From contig CAZOKJ010000006.1 in assembly GCA_964580465.1 (NCBI GenBank), forward strand, positions 1 through 64,000: 64,000 nucleotides of DNA, given 5' to 3'. Of this stretch, positions 45,003-52,518 are shown one piece after another. This stretch comes from Taishania sp964580465. Lineage in GTDB: Bacteria > Bacteroidota > Bacteroidia > Flavobacteriales_D > Crocinitomicaceae. The position numbers were made by a program, and so were the translations under genes. The notes under the pieces were generated by a model that was not told the DNA's origin, did no database searches, and was given only the letters and a program-made list of their open reading frames with translations. Each line of letters opens with the position of its first letter. The first letter of the stretch is position 1.

Positions 45003-46087
45003 TATTGGCACCTTATATGGCTTTTCAAATCGCACTTTCTGTGTGGGCAAAACTAGGTGTTCAAAAACAACAAAAAAAGCAATTAAATCATGGTGCCCAA
45101 CTTCAACTTTCAGATTTAACAGTCATTATTCCATTTAGAAACGAAGCAACGCGAATTTCACCTTTGTTAAAATCAATTAATCGCTCTCAGAAGCTACCTA
45201 AGGCATTTATTTTTGTCAATGATTCTTCTGAGGACAATGGAGTTGAAATTATTGAAAACACATTGCAAATCACCAATTATCAAATAGTTAGTTCGATAAA
45301 GTCAGGTAAAAAAAATGCTATTCATCAGGGAATGCAACTTGCCTCCACTTCCTATTGCTTAACTTTTGATGCTGATATTACTTTTTCGGAAAACTATTTT
45401 TCCACTTTAAAGAATCAAACTGTTTCAGCTTTAACGATTTTACCTGTTGTTATACATGGAAATTCTATTTTTTCTAAACTCTCAAGTTTGGATGTACATT
45501 TCTTAAATGCTATTAATTATAGTTTAACTGGTTGGAAACGTCCAATTGTTGCAAGTGGAGCTAATTTATTGGTTCAAAAAGAAAAATATTTCATTTACAA
45601 TTCATTGCAACAACATGAACATATTGCAAGCGGTGATGATCAATTTTTGTTGACAAATTTTGTAAACAACAGACAATCAGTTAATGTAATAATTGATCAA
45701 GATTTAGTTGTTTCAACTCCTGCCCCATCTTCTTTTAAAGACCTGATTAATCAACGATTAAGATGGATTAAAAAGTCAATTTTCATCAATGATCGATTAG
45801 CAAATACAGTTGGTTTTTTACAACTTTTAAATCAATTGATTTTTATTTCTTTGTTTTTACTTACAATTTTTAAAGGATATGTTCTTTATTCTATTGTACT
45901 TTTTTGCATGAAAATTATAAGTGATTATTTTCAATCAACACATTATTTTAAAAGAATTAATATCCAAAAAACAGTATGGTTATTACCAATTTATGAGTTT
46001 TATTTTCCTATTTACGCATTCCTGTTCTTTTTTTTAGGACTTTTTATTACTCCGTCTTGGAAAAATAGAAAAATTAAATCAAGGTAA
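44993..46087 (+). CDS. Glycosyltransferase family 2 membrane protein
   Basis: A 364-residue inverting GT2 enzyme anchored in the membrane. It begins with a hydrophobic segment; the GT-A domain carries VIIPFRNEATRI near residue 43, the metal-binding TFDADITF near 123 and the acceptor-site QRLRWIKKS (Q-x-x-R-W) near 258. Two or three C-terminal helices end the protein. The likely product is a lipid-linked or extruded polysaccharide. It is coupled to the membrane protein gene upstream and stops 9 bases before the convergent methyltransferase gene. Confidence 0.87.
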   Translation: MELILAPYMAFQIALSVWAKLGVQKQQKKQLNHGAQLQLSDLTVIIPFRNEATRISPLLKSINRSQKLPKAFIFVNDSSEDNGVEIIENTLQITNYQIVSSIKSGKKNAIHQGMQLASTSYCLTFDADITFSENYFSTLKNQTVSALTILPVVIHGNSIFSKLSSLDVHFLNAINYSLTGWKRPIVASGANLLVQKEKYFIYNSLQQHEHIASGDDQFLLTNFVNNRQSVNVIIDQDLVVSTPAPSSFKDLINQRLRWIKKSIFINDRLANTVGFLQLLNQLIFISLFLLTIFKGYVLYSIVLFCMKIISDYFQSTHYFKRINIQKTVWLLPIYEFYFPIYAFLFFFLGLFITPSWKNRKIKSR

Positions 46088-46096
46088 TAAAGAAGT

Positions 46097-46738
46097 TTAT
46101 TTTTTTCTAGCAATGAGTAAGCCATCGCGAATTGGGAACAATACCTCTTGTACTCTATTATCTTCGTGTACTTTTTGATTGAAATCCATGATTAATCGTG
46201 TGGACTTATCTAATTTTTCGTAATCTTCTAACACTTTTCCAGACCACAACACGTTATCAGAAATGATATAACCGCCTTTTTTGACTTTGTCAAACACTAA
46301 ATCATAGTAAAGAGCATAGCTTTTTTTATCGGCATCAATAAAAACAATGTCAAATTCTTCATCAATGCTAGGAATTATGTGAGCAGCATCACCGATAATG
46401 TTTTTTATTTTGGAGCGCATCCCTGCTTTCTCTATGAATTCATTGACAAAATCTTCTAATTCCTCGTTAACATCAATGGTATAAAGTAATCCATCTTCTT
46501 GTAATCCTTCTGCTAAACAAAGAGCTGAATATCCTGTATAAGTCCCAATTTCTAAAATACGCTTAGGTTGAATCATGTGTGAGAGCATGCTCAACACCCT
46601 TCCTTGAAAATGGCCGCTTAGCATTCGAGGTTGTACCACTTCTAAGTGCGTTTTTCTACTTAACTCCTTCAAGTAATCAGGTTCATTTTCAGTATGTTGA
46701 CATACGTATCTATCTAATTCTTCAGAGATAAATTCCAT
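46097..46738 (-). CDS. O-methyltransferase (class I SAM-dependent)
   Basis: A 213-residue catechol-O-methyltransferase-like enzyme (Methyltransf_3). The SAM site is LEIGTYTGYSALCLAEG near residue 66; the metal-binding Asp is in FDIVFIDADKKSY near 136, with ISDNVLWSGKV near 165. The start is the ATG at 46738: a longer frame to 46903 runs through the SRP RNA gene and adds 55 residues without homology character. Substrate unknown. Confidence 0.9.
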   Translation of the reverse strand: MEFISEELDRYVCQHTENEPDYLKELSRKTHLEVVQPRMLSGHFQGRVLSMLSHMIQPKRILEIGTYTGYSALCLAEGLQEDGLLYTIDVNEELEDFVNEFIEKAGMRSKIKNIIGDAAHIIPSIDEEFDIVFIDADKKSYALYYDLVFDKVKKGGYIISDNVLWSGKVLEDYEKLDKSTRLIMDFNQKVHEDNRVQEVLFPIRDGLLIARKK

Positions 46739-46771
46739 GTTAAAGGATTTAAAAATTAGGGCAAAAAAAGA

Positions 46772-46869
46772 GGGGCAAGCTACTCGTATCGCACCGCTAC
46801 AACCTTCGGCCCTTGCTACATTCCTGTCCTGGGGGATTAGAAGGGAGCTGGTCGTACAAGACTTACCCC
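46772..46869 (-). ncRNA. ffs: Signal recognition particle RNA (small bacterial type)
   Basis: A 98-base RNA on the minus strand. The apical domain IV reads CCAGGACAGGAATGTAGCA, matching the conserved CAGGnCnGGAAnGnAGCA with the GGAA tetraloop that binds Ffh. The 5' end GGGGTAAG pairs with the 3' end CTTGCCCC, and CGACC pairs with GGTTG. A T-run (46763-46769) ends it. A complete promoter lies at 46874-46903. No Alu domain is present, as in most Gram-negative bacteria. Confidence 0.92.
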
Positions 46870-46873
46870 GGCA

Positions 46874-46903
46874 CAAAAGTAAGCTTTTATTTTTAATTTG
46901 CAA
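46874..46903 (-). promoter_or_regulatory. Consensus promoter of ffs
   Basis: Minus strand TTG (46901-46903), a 19-base spacer and TACTTTTG (46874-46881) match TTG-N19-TAnnTTTG exactly. The predicted start falls on the GGGG that opens the SRP RNA at about 46869. Confidence 0.85.
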
Positions 46904-46954
46904 GCTACTTATTTAAAATATCTCAATAAAATGGAATATTCTGCGCTTTTTTTC

Positions 46955-46962
46955 TATCTTTG
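46955..46962 (+). promoter_or_regulatory. ABC exporter promoter -7 box
   Basis: TATCTTTG matches the strong TAnnTTTG form, 16 bases before the ATG at 46979; a clear TTG at the correct distance is missing. Confidence 0.55.
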
Positions 46963-46978
46963 AACCTATTGTAATAAC

Positions 46979-47914
46979 ATGCTAAATATGCTAACAGTTG
47001 AACATTTGTCAAAATCATTTTTTCGAAAACAAGCGTTAAATGATGTTTCATTGACAGTCAATAAAGGTGAGATATTTGGTTTATTAGGTCCAAATGGGGC
47101 TGGTAAAACTACACTTATCCGATCCATCAATCGCATTATCGAACCTGATGAAGGTGCCATTCGTTTTAATGGTGATTTATTGACAATGAAACATTTAGAA
47201 AACATTGGCTACATGCCTGAAGAACGTGGTTTGTACAAATCAATGACTGTTGAAGACCATGCGTTATTTCTTGGCCAATTGAGAGGTTTATCCAAAGCTG
47301 ATCTTAAACGTAAATTGGATTATTGGCTTGAAAAATTTGAGGTAACCGATTGGAGAAAAAAGCGTATCGAAGAACTTTCCAAAGGAATGGCTCAAAAAGT
47401 TCAATTTATTTGTACTGTTTTACATGAACCTGATTTACTAATTTTAGACGAACCTTATAGCGGTTTCGACCCAATCAATATAGAATTGATTAAAAATGAA
47501 TTGATTGGAATGAGAAACAAAGGAAAAACAATTATTCTTTCTACACACAATATGCAAAGCGTTGAAGAAATTTGTGATCGTGTGGCTTTAATAAATAATG
47601 CTAAGAAATTAGTAGAAGGACGTGTTGTTGATTTACAAAGCGAGCGTAAAAGTGGTTTATATGCCATTAAATTTAGAGGAAATATAGTTGCCTTTGCTAC
47701 TGCTTTATGGGCTGGTTTTGAATTAGTAGATACTTCCAATCCATCTGATAATCTTTTTGTCGTAAAAGTTCGTTTACGAGGCGACAATACTTTTGATGAC
47801 TTGTTGAAAACTTTAATCGGTCAAGTGCAAATTGAAGCTGCATGGGAAGTTTTACCTTCTATGCAAGATGTTTTTATTGAATTAGTGCAATCAAATACGC
47901 AACAAACAGCATGA
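46979..47914 (+). CDS. ABC transporter ATP-binding protein
   Basis: A 311-residue ATPase of the NatA/CcmA type with an extended C-terminal part. Walker A is GPNGAGKT near residue 39, the signature is LSKGMAQKVQ near 135, Walker B is LLILDEPYSG near 156, and the switch histidine is STHNMQ near 189. An additional DUF4162-like C-terminal domain runs from about residue 215. An ATG at 46988 is an alternative start (three residues shorter). It overlaps the permease gene by 4 bases and both belong to one exporter. Confidence 0.92.
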   Translation: MLNMLTVEHLSKSFFRKQALNDVSLTVNKGEIFGLLGPNGAGKTTLIRSINRIIEPDEGAIRFNGDLLTMKHLENIGYMPEERGLYKSMTVEDHALFLGQLRGLSKADLKRKLDYWLEKFEVTDWRKKRIEELSKGMAQKVQFICTVLHEPDLLILDEPYSGFDPINIELIKNELIGMRNKGKTIILSTHNMQSVEEICDRVALINNAKKLVEGRVVDLQSERKSGLYAIKFRGNIVAFATALWAGFELVDTSNPSDNLFVVKVRLRGDNTFDDLLKTLIGQVQIEAAWEVLPSMQDVFIELVQSNTQQTA

Positions 47915-49245
47915 AAAACAGTTGGTTAATTGCTTTAAGAGAATTAAAAGAGCGTGTAGGATCTCGTTCTTTCGTTTTGTTTTCCATTTTTGGTCCATTG
48001 GTTATCATGGGGCTATTGTATTTACTTTTTGTCGTGGGAGGCAATGAAACAGATAAATGGAATGTACTTGTTACAGACAAGGCTGGGATTTTGGAAAACA
48101 AATTAATGCCCCATCCAGACCCAACTGTTACCTATTCCTTTGCCAATGATTACGTTGATCACAAAGATTTTGCAAATGGAAAGCGTTACCAACAATTTGA
48201 TGCAATGGTTGAAATCAACGAAAAAGTAATGAGTAACAAAGTTGCTTATGTTTTTTATCGTACAAAACCAGTGTTTAGTTTGCAATCGAAAGTACAATAT
48301 CAAGTGGAACGTCGCATTGAAGAGGTTATGATTGAACGTTTTACAGATTTATCAATAGCAAAATTTAGAGAAATTAAACAACCTATTAAATTCGCTTTTA
48401 GAAATGTTTATGATCCTTTTGACCAAACTTCAGACATTCGTTCTTGGGTTGGTTTCTTTTTTGGAATGATCATCATTGTATTTATTGGTCTATTTGGTAT
48501 GACAATTCTCAGAAGTGTGAGTGCTGAAAAAAGCAATCGAATTGTTGAAGTGTTATTGGCTTCTGTTCGCCCTCAACAATTATTGGCCGGTAAATTAACT
48601 GGTATTGGTTTGGCTGCTTTTATTCAATTTTTGATTTGGATTATCGTCATCGGTACAGGTTTATTTTTGATGAGAGAAATGTTATTTCCGAGTATTTATG
48701 ACACTACAGCTATGGCAATGAACGAAGTTCAAGAAAGTGGTCGCTTTATGTCATTGCAAGAAAAGCTATACGCTGGGAAAGAGTTTAATGCCATTGTTGA
48801 TTTGGTTTATGAACGTGTCAATTTTAGCGTGATGATTAGCTTCTTTTTACTGTTTTTTATTGGCAGTTACTTATTTTATGGTTCTTTTTTCGCTGCAATT
48901 GGTTCAACAGCAGGAACAGAAAACGATGGACAGCAATTCATTTTACCTATTTTGTTTATCTTAACACTTGCTGCATATTCGGGATATTTCGCCGTAGCAA
49001 ATCCTGAAAGCGAGTTAACAACTTGGTTGCACTATATCCCATTTACTTCTCCAGTAGTAGTCATGGTTCGTTTAGCTGTTGGTTACGGTGCTGGTGAAGC
49101 ATATCAACTATGGTTATCACTGATTGTTTTATTGCTTTCTGCTTTATTTTGTTTGTCAATTGCCGGTCGATTATATAAAAATGGAATCTTACAATTTGGA
49201 CATCGTTTAGGATTAAAAACACTTGTAAAATGGTTAAAAAAGTAG
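47911..49245 (+). CDS. ABC-2 type transporter permease
   Basis: A 444-residue membrane subunit of the exporter encoded with the upstream ATPase. The first helix (about residues 21-45) is followed by a large extracytoplasmic domain (about 50-175), then five C-terminal helices from about residue 180. SWVGFFFGMIIIVFIGLFGMTILRSVSAEKSNRIVEVLLASVRPQQLLAGK is the hallmark of NatB-type permeases (sodium exporter family or drug exporter). Substrate not predicted. Its end overlaps the phosphatase gene by 16 bases. Confidence 0.9.
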   Translation: MKNSWLIALRELKERVGSRSFVLFSIFGPLVIMGLLYLLFVVGGNETDKWNVLVTDKAGILENKLMPHPDPTVTYSFANDYVDHKDFANGKRYQQFDAMVEINEKVMSNKVAYVFYRTKPVFSLQSKVQYQVERRIEEVMIERFTDLSIAKFREIKQPIKFAFRNVYDPFDQTSDIRSWVGFFFGMIIIVFIGLFGMTILRSVSAEKSNRIVEVLLASVRPQQLLAGKLTGIGLAAFIQFLIWIIVIGTGLFLMREMLFPSIYDTTAMAMNEVQESGRFMSLQEKLYAGKEFNAIVDLVYERVNFSVMISFFLLFFIGSYLFYGSFFAAIGSTAGTENDGQQFILPILFILTLAAYSGYFAVANPESELTTWLHYIPFTSPVVVMVRLAVGYGAGEAYQLWLSLIVLLLSALFCLSIAGRLYKNGILQFGHRLGLKTLVKWLKK

Positions 49246-50126
49246 CAGTCATTGATTTAGGCACCAATACTTTTAACATCTTAATAGCAACTGTTGGTGA
49301 AACTCAATTTACAACTATTTTCCACGATAAAGAAGGTGTAGCTTTAGGAATGGGTGGTATTAACCAAAATAAAATTGCACCAGAAGCAATTAGTCGAGCA
49401 CTTACAACATTAAAAGCGTTTAAATCTCAATGTGACAAACACCAAGTAGCTATTATTCATGCTTTTGGTACCTCTGCCATTCGAAATGCAAGCAATGGAA
49501 ACGAATTTTGTCAACTAGTTGAAAAAGAAGTGGGTATTAAAATTAAAGTCATTACAGGATTAGAAGAAGCCAATTTAATTTACAAAGGTGTACTTTGGTC
49601 GTATGATTTCAGCTCTCCAGCTGTTATTATGGATATTGGTGGTGGCAGTACAGAATTTGTCTTAGCAAACCAACAAGGCGTACAATTCTCGGTAAGTTTG
49701 GATATTGGCGTTTCAAGAATGTATCAGCAATTGCAATTGTCAGATCCACTGACGAAAGAAGACGAAGAAACGATTATAAACTGGTTAGAAAACAAATCAA
49801 ACAATCAACTTGAAGCATTAAAAACAGATATCATCATTGGTTCTTCAGGTGTTTTTGAAACCGTTTATGAAGTGTTTTTTGATAAACGAGTAACGCATTT
49901 TGAAACTGGTTTAACCATGGAAAAGTCCGTATTGTTTGAGGCTCTGGATAAAATTATTGCATCAACTCTAAGCGAACGACAGTTAAACCCACTCATCATT
50001 CCCATTCGACAATTGATGTTACCCATTGCAGCAGTTAAAATCAAATGGATAATGGAAAAATTAGCAGCTGAAAAACTGATTATTTCACCTTATTCACTAA
50101 AAGAAGGAGCTTTAAAATTAAACTAA
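49230..50126 (+). CDS. Ppx/GppA family phosphatase
   Basis: A 298-residue ASKHA-fold phosphatase that hydrolyses polyphosphate or pppGpp. The P-loop-like AVIDLGTNTFNILIA is at residues 6-20, GTSAIRNASNG near 79 and MDIGGGSTEFVL near 133. It is shorter than E. coli GppA/Ppx (about 500 residues), with only the two core domains and no HD-like extension. It starts inside the permease gene, so it is translated from the same transcript. Confidence 0.9.
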   Translation: MVKKVAVIDLGTNTFNILIATVGETQFTTIFHDKEGVALGMGGINQNKIAPEAISRALTTLKAFKSQCDKHQVAIIHAFGTSAIRNASNGNEFCQLVEKEVGIKIKVITGLEEANLIYKGVLWSYDFSSPAVIMDIGGGSTEFVLANQQGVQFSVSLDIGVSRMYQQLQLSDPLTKEDEETIINWLENKSNNQLEALKTDIIIGSSGVFETVYEVFFDKRVTHFETGLTMEKSVLFEALDKIIASTLSERQLNPLIIPIRQLMLPIAAVKIKWIMEKLAAEKLIISPYSLKEGALKLN

Positions 50127-50203
50127 TCTGATAAATGTAACAATAGTTACCAAGGAAACTATTTTAACTCATTAAATTTGTAAGAACTTAAAATTTTATT
50201 GTC

Positions 50204-50413
50204 ATGAAAAAGAATATGGGAAGTAAGGATAAATATATCCGCATTTTTTTAGCAGTGATTGTAGCAATTTTGTATTTTACAGGAATTATTAATGGTTTGA
50301 CAGCTATCATATTGGGCGTATTGGCTATCATTTTCTTAATTACCTCTATGATTAATTTTTGTCCAATTTATGCTGCCTTAGGAATTAATACATTGAAAAA
50401 AAAGAATAACTAA
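50204..50413 (+). CDS. DUF2892 membrane protein
   Basis: A 69-residue protein with two membrane helices (about residues 12-30 and 32-50) and the DUF2892 signature MGSKDKYIRIFLAVIVAIL; the loop ends NFCPIYAALGINT, with a Cys before Pro. Homologues occur alone or fused to rhodanese domains. It is first in a four-gene run of small membrane and haem proteins; its stop overlaps the next start by 1 base. Confidence 0.87.
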   Translation: MKKNMGSKDKYIRIFLAVIVAILYFTGIINGLTAIILGVLAIIFLITSMINFCPIYAALGINTLKKKNN

Positions 50414-50664
50414 TGGAACAAATCGTTAAGAATTGGAATGTGATGCGTGTTTTTCGCTTGATGTTAGGCGTTTTTATCCTAGGAGATGGTATCCGCAATC
50501 ACGAGCCAATGTTTATCTTTTTAGGAATTTTGTTTTCTATTCTACCTATTTTTAATATCGGTTGCGGTATGAATGGTGGTACCTGTGCACCAGCTGTTTC
50601 AACAAAAAAAGGAGTTGAAAAATTGGAAGAAATTGAAGAAATAACTTATACAGAAATAAAATGA
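50413..50664 (+). CDS. Small hypothetical membrane protein
   Basis: An 83-residue protein with two hydrophobic segments (about residues 10-25 and 32-48) and the motif FNIGCGMNGGTCAP, which holds two cysteines, after the second helix. The C-terminus is acidic. It resembles its upstream neighbour in layout (two helices followed by a Cys loop), which suggests a shared origin or function. It overlaps genes on both sides by 1 and 4 bases. Confidence 0.8.
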   Translation: MEQIVKNWNVMRVFRLMLGVFILGDGIRNHEPMFIFLGILFSILPIFNIGCGMNGGTCAPAVSTKKGVEKLEEIEEITYTEIK

Positions 50665-51278
50665 AAATACTTTATGCTTTATTGGCGAGTTCACTTTTGG
50701 TAGCTTGTCAAACAAACGAAACGCCAAAGGCAGTTGAGGATTCAACGGATAATTCAGCGAATTCTGCTTTTTCAATGACAGATGAAGAGTATTTGGCATT
50801 GGGCGATAGCGTTTCTACCGTAACACAGATTAATCTTATGGCAAATGTTCAAGGTAAAATCAAATCGGTTGGTTTTGCTGGTGCAGTAGATTTTTGTAAT
50901 GAACATGCCGCAATCATTATGGATTCCATGTCGAATGAATTAGGCCCAAAAATCCGTAGAGTTTCTGAAAAAAATAGAAATCCCCTAAATGGCTTGGAAA
51001 CAGCTATGGATAAGCAAGCATGGGAAGACTTAAAGAGAATCAACGCTGATTCCACCTTAGAAAAAAAGCACTTGCTTGTTAAAGAAAATGGTGATGTATA
51101 TTACTACAAAACTATTAAAACAATGATGACAACTTGTATTGAATGTCACGGAAATAAAGAAACTGACATCAAACCTGATGTATTAAAAACAATTATGGCT
51201 AAATACCCACAAGATAAAGCTACTGGTTATAAACTAGGTGACTTTAGAGGAATGTGGAAAATAAAATTAAACGCATGA
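50661..51278 (+). CDS. DUF3365 haem-binding lipoprotein
   Basis: A 205-residue lipoprotein (lipobox LVAC, acyl-Cys at residue 16) with the Tll0287-like/DUF3365 domain that binds one c-type haem. The haem motif is CIECH at residues 159-163. The region FCNEHAAIIMDSM near 78 and RRVSEKNRNPLNG near 99 are conserved in the family, where Cys or His there can be the axial ligand. Such domains act as redox or gas sensors. It overlaps its neighbours on both sides by 4 bases. Confidence 0.87.
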   Translation: MKILYALLASSLLVACQTNETPKAVEDSTDNSANSAFSMTDEEYLALGDSVSTVTQINLMANVQGKIKSVGFAGAVDFCNEHAAIIMDSMSNELGPKIRRVSEKNRNPLNGLETAMDKQAWEDLKRINADSTLEKKHLLVKENGDVYYYKTIKTMMTTCIECHGNKETDIKPDVLKTIMAKYPQDKATGYKLGDFRGMWKIKLNA

Positions 51279-51481
51279 AAAATTTCTTAAAAGCAAATAT
51301 ATTACCAATTATTGGCGTACTCGTAGGCGCTCTTGGTGGATACTTATATTGGAAGTTCGTAGGTTGTGAATCTGGAACTTGTGCAATTACTTCAAAACCT
51401 TTAAATAGCACATTGTATGGTGCTATGATGGGAGGTGTTTTCTTCTCTATTTTTCAAAAAGACGAAAAGAAAAAAGCTTAA
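51275..51481 (+). CDS. DUF6132 small membrane protein
   Basis: A 68-residue protein from the ATG at 51275, which overlaps the preceding stop (ATGA). It has two hydrophobic segments (about residues 8-26 and 48-60) and a loop FVGCESGTCAIT with two cysteines, in the layout of DUF6132. It closes a four-gene run in which three small membrane proteins carry exposed cysteines next to a haem lipoprotein. Function unknown. Confidence 0.85.
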   Translation: MKNFLKANILPIIGVLVGALGGYLYWKFVGCESGTCAITSKPLNSTLYGAMMGGVFFSIFQKDEKKKA

Positions 51482-52410
51482 TTTGTCCAAATAAAATTCA
51501 TGACAGGCACCGACATAGATCGTTGAATAATTTTCAACTCTAATTCAACAATGGCTTTCATTGCTGCATAATCAACTTTGTGAGCATCGTCGGTTGACTT
51601 GTGATAATCATCATGTCCCCCTGTGTGAAAGAAAAGCACAGGGATTTTTTTGTCATAAAAAGAAGTTTGATCAGACCCTCCTCTTCCATCTTTACTCGTG
51701 TAGAATCGAATTGAACTTTCTACTCCTTCAAAAATTTCTATAAAAGCATCGCTCGTCCCATGTCCAATAATGGCTAATCCATTCTCAGGATTGTAACGCC
51801 CAATCATATCCATGTTCAACATCCAATGAATTTGGTCCAATGGAATAGTTGGATGCTCAACAAAATACTTGGAACCAATGAGTCCCCATTCTTCAGAACC
51901 AAAAGCAATGAATAAAATGTTCATTTTCTCTTGTTCATCATTAGTTGAAAAATAACGAGCCAACTCTAACAACCCAGCAACGCCAGAGGCATTGTCATCG
52001 GCACCATTGTGAATTTTCCCAATGTTTAAGGTGTCTCTCGAACTACCAATTGTTCCTTTGCCTAAATGATCATAATGTGCTCCAATAACAATCGTTTTTG
52101 AAGCTTTGTTATCAAGAAAACCAATGACATTTTGCGTTTTTCGAATACTATCTTTTGTTGTTATTTTTTTGATATGCGCGTTAAAGTCCTGAAAATAACC
52201 ACGTTCACCTTTTGGTTGAAGTCCAAGCACTGCGAACTCTTTAGCAATATAACGTGCAGCTTTTTGACTGCCCTTTTTTCCTGTTTCTCTACCTTTTAAT
52301 TTATCAGAAGCTAAAAAATAAACATGTTTTTGTAAGTTTTCTTCATTTATTTGACTAAAACTAAAACCGTTAACTACTAAAATAAAAATAAAAAGAAGAT
52401 AAAATTTCAT
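51478..52410 (-). CDS. M28 family zinc metallopeptidase
   Basis: An exported aminopeptidase-type enzyme of 310 residues with a signal peptide (residues 1-20, NGFSFSQ). Zinc ligands of M28 are visible: H/D in IGAHYDHLG near residue 108, ADDNASGVAGLLELARYF near 137 (D), the catalytic Glu and ligand Glu in GSEEWGLIG near 170, D in NMDMIGRYN near 195, and H in HTGGHDDYHKSTDD near 273. It is monocistronic and converges with the DUF6132 gene (4-base overlap). Confidence 0.92.
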   Translation of the reverse strand: MKFYLLFIFILVVNGFSFSQINEENLQKHVYFLASDKLKGRETGKKGSQKAARYIAKEFAVLGLQPKGERGYFQDFNAHIKKITTKDSIRKTQNVIGFLDNKASKTIVIGAHYDHLGKGTIGSSRDTLNIGKIHNGADDNASGVAGLLELARYFSTNDEQEKMNILFIAFGSEEWGLIGSKYFVEHPTIPLDQIHWMLNMDMIGRYNPENGLAIIGHGTSDAFIEIFEGVESSIRFYTSKDGRGGSDQTSFYDKKIPVLFFHTGGHDDYHKSTDDAHKVDYAAMKAIVELELKIIQRSMSVPVMNFIWTN

Positions 52411-52462
52411 TTTTTTTCTTTCAAAATTAATAGATTATTTGTTACTAACCTTTCTTTAGTAC

Positions 52463-52495
52463 AAAAAAGGGTTGCCAAAAAAAATGACAACCCTT
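52463..52495 (-). terminator. Rho-independent terminator of clpC
   Basis: AAGGGTTG (52467-52474) and CAACCCTT (52488-52495) form the stem; on the minus strand T residues follow. It lies 24 bases beyond the clpC stop. Confidence 0.85.
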
Positions 52496-52518
52496 GTATT
52501 TTATTGTTATCTAAAAAA

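Noticed and set aside
46739..46903. N-terminal extension of the O-methyltransferase frame
   Set aside because: The extension lies within the SRP RNA gene and its promoter; the family start is the ATG at 46738.
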